64,000 nt of DNA from NCBI GenBank assembly GCA_001972305.1, contig BDDD01000910.1, forward strand, positions 554,192 to 618,191, given 5' to 3'. Source of the DNA: Cephalotus follicularis. Its lineage: Eukaryota > Streptophyta > Magnoliopsida > Oxalidales > Cephalotaceae. Position 1 is the first letter of the stretch; every line of letters begins with the position of its first letter. The translations under genes and the position numbers were made by a program. This document shows positions 1 through 20,798 of this stretch, piece after piece. The notes below the pieces were generated by a model. The model saw only the letters and a program-made list of their open reading frames with translations, was not told the origin of the DNA and searched no databases.

Positions 1-1972
1 AAGTCAAAAACAATATACAGTCACAAACATCAGCCTAAACATTAAATAAAGCAAATATAATCAAAAGATACACAATATTTCAGTAAAAAAACTCCGAATT
101 GCTAAACTATTGACAAATAATACAGGTTTTATATTATTGATGGGGATACCTCAATATTTGAACAAGACACTGGGCATGTAAAACAAGTCATTGCTTCTAT
201 AATTTTAAAGGGTTTAATATAATATTAGCCCAAAATTCTATGTTTGAAACAAAATCTCTCGAGTCTCTGAACCTTGGACAATTAGACAAATTTGTATGGT
301 AAATAAGTAATACTAAAATCTCTGACTGCAAATAAAACTGTTTCTAAATTATAAGTTAAAGAATGAGCTGTTTCAAATTCCATTCCGATTATATAATAAA
401 GTCTTCCAATTCGATGATATAATAAAGTCTTTCAATTCTAAACCAATAATGCCCATATTCTGAAGTTCCTGTTGTTCGTCACCTGACATAAGTTATATTC
501 ACTATTTAAGTATGTAGACAGAAACATATGCATAAAAGCCAAAAACTTCAATGCACATATATGCGAATATGTTTCTTCCGAACACTGAACAATCAATGAT
601 ATCAATGCCTTGGTAGAAACTTACCAGCTTCCACTATGCTCTTGAAACTTGTAGAATCATTAGCGAAAGAAAAAAGCTCATGCAGAGGTTAATTAACAAT
701 ATGGCAAAACTTGCCAAAGGAGCAGTGATCACTAGTTTCATGATATTACCTTTTCTGGACAAGTAATAATGTAATAAAAGTTCCAAGACCAGCGGAGAAG
801 CACCAAAAGAGATTATTACATCGAAAATGGAAACTACATGTAGCACATAAAATGTTGCAACGCAAGAAACCCTGTCTTGTTCTCACTAAACAAGCAGTTC
901 CTCACATTGAGGAACCCTTCTAAATCCATTCCTTTCATATGCACAACCCAGCGATTATTACTCACGATAACCCCTCTTTAGCTATTAGACATCCCAGTAT
1001 AGTTTATTACAACACCTATATCAACACAATCAATAAAGAACCAAATTTGAGATTTAATGACAATGTGAGAAGTGTTAAAACAAAAATTCTCACTTTTGCA
1101 CATAACACCAACTAGAAACAAAAGTTTCCCCATCTCCAATTCACAACCATTAGAACCACTAAAATACTTCAAACTAAACAAAGAAAGGAACATCAGTACA
1201 AGAGCACTCCATACTTGGTCTATGCATAACATGATGGCGAATGCCACTAGCAGTAACTATTTGAAGTGTTCAAAAGGATCATAAAGCTGGTTATAATACT
1301 TAAGCTTTAATTTAAAATAGTTATGATGATTTAGGAATGACAAGGCATTATGAATGTTTGCTTCAAAGTAGTATTGAGTCTAAAGCATGATTTTGTTGGA
1401 GTCGGGATAACATTTGGATCAAATTTTTATGTTTTATTTAATTTTTTTAGCAAGTTAATGATCCAGGTCACATGTTTTGGTGCGGAATAAAAAGCAGACT
1501 AAACATTTATGTACTTCAAATTTGAAAAAGGAAAAAGGAAAAAGGAAAAAAAATAGATACATAGATAGATAAATAGATAGACAGTAAAGTATGTCAAATT
1601 TGATCAGAGACAGAGAGGGACGGAGAGTCTGATCAGATTTAATTGGCATTAATTTTCAGGAATGCCTAGTAGGAGAAGATTTTTAAGTAATCAAGATCAA
1701 TTAAAATTGCCACTCAGGAAATAGACTAATGAGATGAAAGATCATAAACTTGTCCCCACTAGATTGCTTACCACTTGCATATCAGCATAAAAAAGCACAC
1801 ATTTAACTGAGGAATAACTTGTAGAGGCTCACAAATATGTTAAAGAAGAAAGTAAATGCCAACAATACAATACATATGGGAAGGAGAGGAAGGGAGGAAG
1901 CAGGGAAGAGCCATTGAGATCAACAAAACATTGAGCCAAAGAAATAAGCAAAACTTTGTCCAAGAAAGTTAC
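1..1972 (-). other. NRPC1 intron sequence, no further exon recognised
   Basis: This stretch follows the donor at 1972 of the last visible NRPC1 exon. It is AT-rich and has no segment resembling the next expected conserved block of the protein (RWIG..GFSIGIDDVQPG). It is therefore most simply a long intron whose acceptor lies off the left edge. The short open frames here have no recognisable content. A weak GGAAAAA-type repeat and ATAG repeats lie near 1525-1580. Confidence 0.55.
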
Positions 1973-11286
<9,314 letters not shown>

Positions 11287-11299
11287 CGTTCTCTGATGA

Positions 11300-11431
11300 T
11301 CAAATTTTGTAGAGAAATAAGGATGTCGGTACTGTTTTAAGTATTGAATATGAAAACATATGAAAGATTTGGGGGTTTGGTTCAGTGGGAGAGCTTTAAA
11401 ATTGAAGAAGGAATAGGCTGTGGCAATCCAT
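11300..11431 (-). promoter_or_regulatory. Two short upstream ORFs in the NRPC1 5' leader
   Basis: Upstream of the NRPC1 ATG (11286) the minus strand has two ATG-initiated frames that close before the main start. The first is 11431-11396 (MDCHSLFLLQF, 11 codons plus stop). The second is 11359-11300 (MFSYSILKTVPTSLFLYKI, 19 codons plus stop). If transcription starts shortly below the TATA box at 11478-11487, both would lie in the 5' UTR and could lower translation of the main frame. Their presence is seen; use by ribosomes is inferred. Confidence 0.55.
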
Positions 11432-11477
11432 GGGGGTTTTAGGGAGAGAGAGGGGTTTTGTGAAATGAAGTGAAGGT

Positions 11478-11487
11478 TTTTATATAT
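11478..11487 (-). promoter_or_regulatory. TATA box of NRPC1
   Basis: The minus strand reads TATATAAAAA about 190 bases before the NRPC1 ATG, followed by a CT-rich leader (CCCTCTCTCTCCCTAAAACC). This is a plausible TATA element with a pyrimidine-rich transcription start region. There is no experimental support in the sequence itself. Confidence 0.5.
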
Positions 11488-11523
11488 GAGGGATTGTTTT
11501 AAAAGATGAACGAAAAAAAACAG

Positions 11524-11590
11524 GAGGGGGGGATCGAACTCAGGACTTACAAGAAAAAGCTTGGATACTCAACCACAACAATTAATGAAC
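11524..11590 (-). other. tRNA/SINE-like fragment with a B-box upstream of NRPC1
   Basis: The minus strand contains GTGGTTGAGTATCC (11575-11562), then a spacer, then GTCCTGAGTTCGATCCCCCC (11547-11528). The last includes GAGTTCGATCC, which is the T-loop/internal B-box consensus of Pol III genes. The first block resembles the D-arm/A-box region of a tRNA (GGTTGAG). No clover-leaf closes: the acceptor stem and a clear anticodon stem are missing. It is therefore a tRNA-derived relic or a SINE head, not a tRNA gene. Confidence 0.4.
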
Positions 11591-12114
11591 TAGAGTATAC
11601 TACAATGCCGCATATCAAATTATATATTTAAGAAAAACTACATATACCTTACGCAGAGGATTAATAAGATCGAATCAGATTTTAGAAAACACAACCTAGT
11701 TTCAGTGAAACCATTTTTTATTTTTGAGGATCCAAATATATTAGTTTATTTTTTATGAGTTTACATTTTCATGTTTTGAATGTAATAGTTTAAGGCCAAG
11801 TTGAACTTATTCACAGTAATTTTACGCAATACACAATAATAACAAACCGACCCTAAATACTATTATTTTATTTGTCCAAAAAATATGTTTAGCAACCTAA
11901 AACAAATATTAACCAGAGGCTAAAGACAGAATTGAGGTTGATTTTCTGAGATATCTTCAACAATCAAGTAAGTAGCAAGTCAAAACAATACCTTTAAAAT
12001 AATACAAAAACTATTAAATGTTTGATAGTACCTTGTCAAATCAAACACTATAAATAGTAATAAAATATAGTGTTTTATGATTTATTTGGCGAGATGTCAT
12101 GTTCAGTTATGCGG
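11591..12114. other. Intergenic sequence between NRPC1 promoter and hAT element
   Basis: AT-rich sequence without a recognisable gene. I saw no repeat with clear borders here. Confidence 0.6.
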
Positions 12115-12693
12115 TAGGGATGGTAATGGAGCAGAGCGGGACGGATTTTGTCATATTCGTCCCTATCCCGCTAAAGAGCGGGACGGAGACGGGGCGGAGT
12201 TTCCTTTCTCGATAGCGAGGCAAAGGCGGAAAAGTTATTTCTTTAGAGTGGCGGGGTCGGGGGTGGGGCCGAGAATGACAAAATCTGTCTCAATCCACCA
12301 TATCGTTATCCTTAACGCCATAGATGTATAAGTTAAACACAACCATTTCTTTTATTTTTAAACTCACGTATTAATATGTTTATAAATACATATTATAATA
12401 AATTACAAATATAATATTACAATAATATTTTGAGAAGTTCATTTATTGATATATCGTATATGTGATAAAATATATCTGATACAATATATAAAGGAGGGGC
12501 AAGGCGGGACGGAGCGGGACTGGGCGGAGCGGAGAAAATACTTGTTTTGTTCCCTCCCTACCTCCACATGCGGGACATATTTTTTCCCACATCCCACCCC
12601 AATTCTTAAACGGGACGGGGACTCTACATCCCATTTGAAGCGAAACGGAACGGGGCAGCGAGGACAAGGAAAATTATCATCCCTAATATGCAT
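12107..12693. mobile_element. Non-autonomous hAT (Ac-like) DNA transposon with GC-rich inverted ends
   Basis: The element runs 12115-12685 (571 bp). Its left end TAGGGATGGTAATGGAGC and right end ..AAATTATCATCCCTA form terminal inverted repeats. TAGGGATG is the hallmark terminus of Ac/Ds-type hAT elements. The outer 150 or so bases on each side are unusually GC-rich with repeated GGGACGG/CGGGAC words, while the centre is AT-rich. The 8-bp flanks TTATGCGG (12107-12114) and ATATGCAT (12686-12693) share TATGC, consistent with an aged 8-bp duplication. No transposase frame is present; open frames in it come from the GC-rich arms. Confidence 0.82.
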
Positions 12694-15221
12694 GTGAAAG
12701 GACAGAAACACCGTTATTCTCGAATGTTATACCCACGGTAATTAGTCTCAGCTTCGTAATTTATCTTTCACAAACATGTCTTCTTCGAGCAACGTAACCA
12801 AATCAACGTTCACATTCGGAGAAATAACGATCAAAGTTTTCATACACAATGGAAAATTCATTAATTTATGGGCACAAAAGATAAAAATGAAAAATTACAA
12901 CCCCCATATCAAATACAAAGCTATAAGACCACCCAAATGATGGTTGGTCGATCATGGTGAAAGGGTAGTGAGGTTTGAAATAGACCTCCATTGAAGTTTT
13001 TAGAAAATGTTGCAAAACCATTGACATCTCCCAACTTTATCACACATGAACAGAGCGTGTGTCACTGCTCGTGGAGTCATATGCTAACGTAACGTTGCCT
13101 CTAACCACAAAGAAACACAATAATTCTCAACCCATATCAAATTCGGATCTCTATTTAAATGGAAATTAGAGAGTTTTAGAGGTTTTGTTAGTGAAGTTAT
13201 GAATGGGATAAGAAGGAAGGCAATAATTGTGAGTCTTGGCCGGAATATTGACTAGCAACAATAGGCATTTGAAGATAGAAAAAAAAAATAGTAGTAGTTT
13301 GAAATACAGGTACAATAATTACAAAGGACAAAAAAAAATAATGAATTTGAAACTAATGGGTCCAAATCTAATTAGGATAAAGTAAAGGAGCAAGTATCAA
13401 TTTGGGTTATCATATTTTACTCAAAGTATAGACTTAAAAATGGATCAATTTAGAGATCGAACTGTATAAATTGAATTCATTGATAACTAAATTGATATTT
13501 TTATCTAAAAAATGGATAAATTAGATGTTGACTTAAATACTATATGACAATTTAAATAATTTTACGTTTATTTATATATAAAAATATTGATTTTTTTTAG
13601 GCAAAAGTATTAATTTAGTCCTCAATTGATCCAATTTTTATAGCCCGGTTCCTAAATTGATCCATTTTTTAGTCCAAACCCCAATAAGTAATTCGACTAA
13701 AAGTTTATAATCCAAATTGATATTTTTGCCTATAGTAAAATTATCATTTTGAGACATTATCAATTTAATATCCAAACTTGTTTATTTAGATTCATATATA
13801 TATATATGTTAAGAATATGGATTTCATTAAAAAAAAAAAACAAATAAGACTACGGTCAAACCGTTGCACAAATAACTTGGACAATGCTGAAATACAACTC
13901 TACAAAACAAACATAAAACATTGTATCATACTAAAGATAAACAATGAAGACTCAGTTGTTCTACTGCTTAGAGATATCTAAGTTATCGATATGATGTCCT
14001 TTTTTACCGAATTTGATCATCAAGATCTGTTTAATAAGTGATGCTCTATTACGAACTTTGTACTATTCTGCGTCTTTTTTAGGAGTCCACAGGAAACCGA
14101 CGAGGAAGGTGAAAGTACAAACTCTAAAGAAAATACAACTTTTATGAGATGTCAATAGAAACAAACCAAATATAGTCCCATAACCATATTTATCAAAACA
14201 ACCTAGCAAAAACTATGATAAATTAGAAAATTTGAAAATAAATTAAACAAACACATAAAAACAGACGAGAAAATATCATTTTCACATCGGGAAGTGTTGA
14301 ATGAGATATTGTGTTGCGAAAGTCTAGAGAGAGACAGAAGATAAGAGAGTGACAAGGTTATTGAGATTCATTTACATCAAAATATAATGGGTATTTACTT
14401 GTTTTGACATCTCTACTCTCTTTTAAGAATAGTCTTAATAGTAGTTGATGTTTCATACTTCCATTTATTCCGAATTGATACGATTCGTACATCTTACAAC
14501 ATTCCCTCCATTAAAATATACAATTTCAGTTCATAAAAAAGTAGTATAAAAATAAGGTTTAGCGGGTATGAACAGTTACTCATATCCATTAATTTTTGTT
14601 CGCATATCTTATGTGAACAAGTAGTGATGACAAAATATCCTTCTTAGGTTTAAAAAGATTATTACTAGTATTTTTATAAAGTCAACTGATATTTAAAAAA
14701 AGTCACAAATGAGTTTTTGTCACCTCATTTGTGACTTTACTTGTTAGCACAAAGGATGTGAGTAGCTATTCATATCCAATAATCCAATAAAAATATTAGT
14801 GCTACTGACATTAAATTTTTGAATAATTTCCTATGAGAATATTAAGTTTATTATGAGATAAAAGAAAAATAAATAAATTAACAATCCCAAATCCAGTATT
14901 TAGGCACACATAGATTATCAAATGTTTTTTTTTAGAATGGTTACTTAGCGAACTCCTACTTTTAAGGTCTCCACCCTCTAGTAGTACCCACATTATTTGT
15001 GGCGTAAAGGTGGGGTTAAATAAAGGGAAAAAAGCCTCTCGTGCTCAATTTCTCTCAGGCTTCCATTAAATATTTCAATTTTTAAAATTTATGATTTATA
15101 TTTTTAAAATTTAATTATTGAATTTGATTTTTCATATCATTTTTTAAATCAATTAGATATATATCACATTTTTGTATATTTACAATTAGTTACATATCAC
15201 AAAATGATCATCAAATTAATA
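12694..15221. other. Intergenic AT-rich region with a small MITE-like repeat
   Basis: No gene recognised. A 131-bp segment at 13600-13730 has inverted ends GGCAAAAGTATTAATTT and the complement of AAATTGATATTTTTGCC, with TA on both sides, which fits a Stowaway-like MITE. Related words (AAATTGATATTTTT, GGATCAATTTAG) also occur at 13390-13520, suggesting a diverged neighbour copy. A short A-run at 13832 and further AT-rich sequence follow. Confidence 0.5.
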
Positions 15222-16113
15222 TGTATTGATGGAGGAAAAATATACTTATTATAGTAAGGACACGTGTCCACAGCAGACTCGACCAGTTGTCCAAGAGGGA
15301 TTGCGAGCTTGACACACAGGCCCTGCCGAGGAGCACACACATGACAAAGAATGTCCTTCTCGGATCAGGAGCCGAGGATCGTTATTTTTCGAGGGCAACA
15401 CACTGAGACAACAAGTCCGAGGACACTCCTCGGACTCAAGGGAAGAAGACCATATTCACGGAGTTAGGACCGAGGACTCCCTCGGCCCAAGGTATCTATC
15501 AGGTGGAGAACAGGAGATACGGTCTCCTGTACACAGAAGCTGAGGACCTCTTCCTCGGACGAACTCACACTTGTTCCATCCTCGGGACCATAGCAAAGAC
15601 CCACATTTCTCTACAGACATGCAAACGGAGGACCTCAACCCTATCTACGGGATAAGGGAGTTATCTGCACCTGGATTCACGGGATCCACACTTATTCAAA
15701 TAAAGGGATAGAGTCACAGTCAACTACAAACTAAGGAAAACAGCAAGATTACAGGCGGAGATCAAGGGAATGACCGAGATCCTCGGCATTTTCCTAGGGG
15801 ATAACGATCACATCCGATTCACACGCTTAATCAGTTACAGAAATCCACTATAAATACAAGTTCAACACACTGAACAAAGGTCAGCAATTTTTACATTCAA
15901 GAGAGCATTATTACACCTGTATCTTGCCTAACTTGAGCGTCGGAGTGTTCCCGGGAGAACAACCTCCTGGACATCCACAATTGTTATTACCTTGTGCAGG
16001 TGTCCGAGATCAGATTCTTCCTCACAGGCATCAGTGACAAGCGTTTCTCTTAACAAATAAAAGTCCTCCACGTAGGATACTGTTGAGAGAAGGATTTCTG
16101 TATCAACATGTAT
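15222..16113 (+). mobile_element. Solo LTR (882 bp) with perfect 5-bp target duplication
   Basis: The LTR runs 15227-16108, starts TGATGGAGG and ends GTATCAACA (TG..CA). It is flanked by TGTAT at 15222-15226 and 16109-16113. A TATA-like CTATAAATACAAG lies near 15850, about 260 bases before the 3' end, which gives the plus orientation. The body is GC-richer than its surroundings and repeats the words CCGAGGA/TCCTCGG. No internal domain or second LTR is next to it, so it is a solo LTR left by recombination. Family not assigned; the intact duplication suggests moderate age. Confidence 0.87.
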
Positions 16114-16764
16114 GAATATAAAAATTTAAATATTTATAAATATTTAATTAATTCAAAAATCATGATTTATATAAATAAAATATTAAAATATACAGCTAAA
16201 TTTATAAAACATAAAACACAAGTATATAAAGACAAGAGGATCCAACTTTATCAAAAGGCACCACCTTATTTTATAGAGTAACGTAATCAATTGGGTTTTC
16301 AGTTAATTTCGAATCTCTACTTCTGTGTGGTGGACTATTAATGGGAAAAGGATGTTTGGTATTACTATAAAATCACTTTTAAAATCTCTATGGTTAAAAG
16401 TGTTGTAGGTAAAAATGTTTAGATTTTATAAATGAATTTGATAAATAAAATGATCAAAATCAATTTTTAAGAGAAAATGTGTGTATGTGTTTGGTAAAAA
16501 AAATCATATTTTCTTAACTATCAAAATAAAAGAAAGAAAATGTTGTAGGCAGTAGGCCCCACTATCCACATGCACTCTTCACTTATAGTTTCTCATTGTA
16601 GACAAAACAAAGATATTCTTCTTCCTCTCTAAAACAACGAAACCAGGACGAAAAATTTTCACACTCCAAGATCTAGGGTTCATATACATATATTTTTTTC
16701 AGTTTTTACTCACATATTCCTTAAAAAAGCTGCATATAGAAAAACCCAAAAGAAAAAGAAAGCT
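16114..16764. other. Short intergenic stretch between two solo LTRs
   Basis: AT-rich sequence, no gene recognised. Sequence at 16340-16520 contains GTTTGGTA words and AAAATCACTTTTAAAA-like arms typical of small MITEs, but I could not define the ends. Confidence 0.5.
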
Positions 16765-19700
16765 ACTTTTGTAATACCCGAAATTTTCATAAATAATTGA
16801 GGAATAAAAATTGGGTCCAAAAATGTAATATTGCCACTGTTGGACTGGAATCGGAAATGGGCCAAATTGATAAATGGATAATGGAAACATTTGGGCCAAG
16901 TAGTGAATTTATAGAGAAAGGGGGAGAAAGAAATAGTCTTGGGCCAATAAGAATTAAAGGAAAGGAGGAATTGGGCTGACCACTTTAAAGCTACTAGGCC
17001 CGAAAATTGTGAAAGAATTATGGTGAAATGTGTAGAGAATTCTAGACTGATCCTGGCCAACTATAAAAACGAGAGAATGGAATGTGGGGAAGGCTGTTGG
17101 GATTTTGAGGGAGAAAGAGACCAAGAGATGGCTTTCCTTGGAGACTTCTTGTATCTCTCTTCCCACTCTCTTTTGACTTCCCCACTTCCAACCTTGGGAG
17201 AAATGAAGAAAGAAGGACCCAGAGGATGAAGAGAGAAATAGTGAAGGAGGCAGGAAGTGGCTGTGCGAAACTGACGGAGCAAAGGAAGACATAATCAGAC
17301 CTCCAGTGGATTTGAGGTAGGATCTGCTTCCTACTCAGTGTTCTACTTTTATGTATGCTATTTATGAATATTATTATAGTGTGTTTGTTTTGGTTAGTGT
17401 TAGTTACATGCACGAAGGAAGAATGACGGAGATGGATTTGAGGGTCCTCTGTCATAATGAGCATATGATTAAATAAATGTTATATATATATATTCTTAAG
17501 GAGCAGACGATGTTGAATGGCTGAGCTTTCCATACATGCTTTCCGAGCATGCAGTGCGTGTGTGCACCTGAGCTCTCCATTTACGGCGCCTGGGCTCTCC
17601 ATTAGTGGCACCTGAGCTCCCCTCATTATAGGCACTTGTCCTGTGCACGCCGAGATGGTGCTTAAGTGCCAAGATGGTGCCCAGGCATCCCATCACTGTA
17701 TGTGCGCGTCCTATATACACTCGGCTTTATCTGGTAAATGCCGAGGACGTGATACCAAGCTCTCCACAGTAGCGCTCCCGAGCTTCCATGGTTGTGCACC
17801 CGAGTATGTAAAGTGACGGCACCAAGCTCTCCCATGTGTATCTCCCAAGCATGTGTCCGAGGAGCCAATGACCAAGGAGCCATGCATGCGTCCTCAGCAT
17901 ACAGGCGCCAAGCCTTACACCGAAAATACGCCTAAGATGGCCATGCGCGGGGAACACGTCAGTGCCGTGTATCCAAGACGTCCGAGGTGCCACTGTCAGG
18001 CATCCGAGGTGCCATTGCCAACCATGGCCTTCCTTTGCTGTGGCGCCGAGGATGTCTCCGTGCCATGTGCTGAGGATCCATACGCTTGGGGTGTCATTGC
18101 CGGTGTGCGTCCGTGGTGCCAAGCATGCAAGAAAGGGTGTTGAGCTCCCAAGATGCCTTGCACCAGTGCATGCATTACTAGTGCCGAGCATGGTTCTCCT
18201 TTGTGCCATGTGCCAGGGCTGCCAAATGCCAGAGCCCGCCATCCACTGCATGCTGAGGAACCAACCTTGGTCCTCCACTGGCAGGTGTCCGAGGAACCAA
18301 CCTTGGTGTCCTCGGTCATAGTGCCGAGGTGCCAAAACACTAGGCATGTCTTTCCTCTGCCATGCGCCATAACCACGCCATGAGTCCGAGCTCCCAACGC
18401 CAGTGCTAAGCTCTACTGTAATGATCCCGAGCACTGTCCCCTTGCACTGTGTCCGAGAAGCCCAGTGCCGAGGTGCGCCATACCTATGCCTGGGGTGCGC
18501 CAAAATGCCTGGGGACGTCTTGGTCCTCTGCACGCGTCCCGTCCTCTGCAACTGCCGAGGACACCATTGCCCCTACATGGGTACTATCCACTGCCGCCAT
18601 GAGCCGGGCTGCCATGGGGCGTGCCTCCAAGACGCCAGAGTCCACCTTTGCCAGGCGTCCGAGGTTGCGCCAGTGAAGAGCGCTTTTGTTGCTGCAAGCG
18701 CCGAGGACGTCAATGTGTGGGGAATGCCATTGTTCATGCATGCGCCTAAGTGATGCCTTGCATGCGTCCATAAGGTGACTGTGTCCTCTAAACTGTATGA
18801 TGAAGGATGGCATGGGCTATATGCTAATAGTGTGCCGACAACCTCTTTTACATGCATTAAAGGCAATTAATATATAATATATATATGAATGTAAGTGATT
18901 GACCTGATGATGGCAATAGTAAAGAGAGGATTATATTAATGATAAATGGTTGATAAGTGCAGAAGAAGTAGTGATAAGTGCAATGGAAAATGGGAAATAA
19001 AAAGGGGATTGAAAGGGATGATAATGGTGGAGTTATATAATGTAATAAAGAATTACAATGTAGTACAATTAAATGATAAAGGCAGACCTCATTTCATGTA
19101 GTGTTAGTGTACTGTTAATGTATTGTTAATGTAGTGTAGTATAATGTAGTGTACTGTACCGGATCACCAATTGAGATGAGCCGGTGAGGCTGCCTTTGAG
19201 ATGAGCCTGGAGGATCACCGAGGTAGCCCAATGGATCACTGACCGAGATGAGCCGACGGATCACCGACTGAGATGAGCCGACGGATCACCGACCGAGACG
19301 AGCCATACTGACTGTTACTGTAAAATGTTTGTGTTCCTCTCCTTTGCCTTTAACGTCTAGAGCGCGTGCTTTGCTCTTCCTAAGGCCGAGGAACCGGTCT
19401 GCCTAAAATACAATGATTATTCCTGTCTCGGATCCTCTGCCTTAACGTCTGGAGTGCGTTATCGCTCCTCCTTTAGTAGGGGATACCGAAGAAGGATTTA
19501 TTATGACGGTTAATGATTGTTAAGGAATGATACAAAGTGCATCGTACTGTTATTGATTACTAGTAGCAAATGAGTGAAGTGTTATACTGTGCTATTATTA
19601 TTGCATCTCATTGCATTGCATATTGCCTGCTACATCTGCATCTCCATGCATGAGTGAGTTGTAGTTCCTACATGACCAGCGGTCGCTGACCCATTGCATT

Positions 19701-20015
19701 TTAATGTAATGGGTCAGGTACAGGTGGAGCTTCGCAGCTAGCCGATGATTGAAGCCCCGGGTGAGTCTCCTCCACAGCAAATCGACGACCAACCTAATTA
19801 TGTTGTATTTTGTTTATGACCTGCTGGCTTGTGGCAGAGCTTTTATGAACAGTATTGTATAACACTGTGTTTATCCACGTAAATAATATTTAATTGGATT
19901 TATTTCGCATGCATTATTATATTGTTAAAGGTTTTTAATTTCCGCTGAATATTGGGTAATGAATGATACTGTTAGTAGCGCGTCAAACCCTTGGGGTTTG
20001 GGGCGTTACAACTTT
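16765..20015 (+). mobile_element. Long solo LTR (3241 bp), TGTAATACCC...GGGCGTTACA type
   Basis: The LTR runs 16770-20010. It starts TGTAATACCCGAAATTTT and ends GGTTTGGGGCGTTACA; the two ends are imperfect inverted repeats of each other. The 5-bp duplication ACTTT lies at 16765-16769 and 20011-20015. A TATA-like CTATAAAAACG stands near 17062, about 290 bases inside the 5' end, followed by a purine/pyrimidine-rich leader. Positions 17500-18780 are GC-rich and built of degenerate repeats of CCGAG/GAGCTC/GTGCC words. Positions 19233-19304 hold three 25-bp tandem units (GGATCACCGACTGAGATGAG plus CCGAC). No gag, pol or second LTR was found. Probably Ty3/gypsy-related by terminal type, but this is not proven. 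Confidence 0.85.
19233..19304. repeat. 25-bp tandem repeat (three units) within the long solo LTR
   Basis: Units beginning GGATCACYGA start at 19233, 19258 and 19283 and read GGATCAC..GAGATGAGCCGAC. Less regular relatives occur just upstream (19160-19230). The array is internal to the LTR at 16770-20010. Confidence 0.88.
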
Positions 20016-20640
20016 ATTTCTTGAAATCACTACTTCTCTCATTATTGCTGCTCCCAGTCGGTTCCTTCCTGCCTCTCTCTTCTCCGGCGACGCAACGCAG
20101 GCATCAGAGCAGATCGCATGCAGCGTGCATCGATCGCTTGCTTCTCTTCTCTCTAGCTCTCTCTGACTCTCTCATCAACGATTCAACCAAACTAGGTTAG
20201 TATTCTGTTACAATGGGGGGAGAGAGAGATAACCTAGCAAGTGCAAAACAGTTGCCATAGACCCTCCAACGCCTAAACCCACTGCCAAATACAACTCATG
20301 GCCATGCCCCCATCTGAAAATACCCTTGAATCCATCGTCTCTTGCCAAAATTCTTTGCCTGCGTTGCGTTGTGTTTTTTTGCGATTGCCAAAGGAGAGAA
20401 TTGCGTTGCGTTTTTTCAACACGGTATTTTAGCGTGTTCAGTAAAATAGCGTTGCAACGCTTAAAAAAATTGATTTTAATAGAAGTGATTTTATCATTTA
20501 TTACCAAACGCCTTTTTATGTTACACAGTTAGGAAAAAGCGATTTTGTTATTGTCACCGCGTTACTAAACAGGCGCTTAATTAGTCTAGTCATTTAGTGA
20601 TCGACTCGTGTAGTCTACTGTTATAAAAAAAATCTAGTAT
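20016..20640. other. Intergenic region with a possible gene relic
   Basis: Plus-strand sequence 20030-20200 is CT-rich and ends in a donor-like AAACTAG/GTTAG, resembling a 5' leader exon cut off by the LTR insertion. On the minus strand, 20370-20210 reads GFKGIFRWGHGHELYLAVGL then GGSMATVLHLLGYLSLPPL, an open stretch that looks protein-like but that I do not recognise. Positions 20380-20575 carry GCGTTGCGTT and ACCAAACGCC words of a MITE-like kind. None of this supports a functional gene call. Confidence 0.4.
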
Positions 20641-20642
20641 CG

Positions 20643-20798
20643 TGGGCCCCAATCTTGCTCTCTCGCCTTCGTCTACACATCCATCCGGGTCATATAAAAC
20701 GAAAAAACAAACCGGAACATGACTCACATCTCTGTACTCTTCATTCAAAGACTTAAAGCCCTAAAACCTCCACAAAAACCCTTACCCTAACCCTAATA
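20643..20798 (+). promoter_or_regulatory. Promoter and leader with TGGGCC and telo-box-like motifs
   Basis: Upstream of the ATG at 20799 are TGGGCCCC (20643-20650), a TATA-like CATATAAAACG (about 20689-20699), and AAAACCCTTACCCTAACCCT (about 20776-20795). The last contains telo-box-like repeats of the plant-telomere unit. In plants, TGGGCC (site II) plus telo-box combinations are typical of ribosome-biogenesis and proliferation genes. The motifs are seen; co-regulation is inferred. Confidence 0.6.

Noticed and set aside
895-965. Possible further NRPC1 exon (RWVVHMKGMDLEGFLNVRN on the minus strand)
   Set aside because: The residues do not match the next conserved part of NRPC1, and no acceptor or donor in the right phase supports it.
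16710-17464. Overlapping frames of 110-140 codons around the start of the long solo LTR
   Set aside because: They are opposite-strand readings of the purine-rich LTR leader and cross the LTR border.
17727-18551. 274-codon open frame on the minus strand
   Set aside because: It lies wholly in the GC-rich repeated part of a solo LTR, overlaps several equally open frames on the other strand and has a low-complexity, trivial composition. No domain is recognisable.
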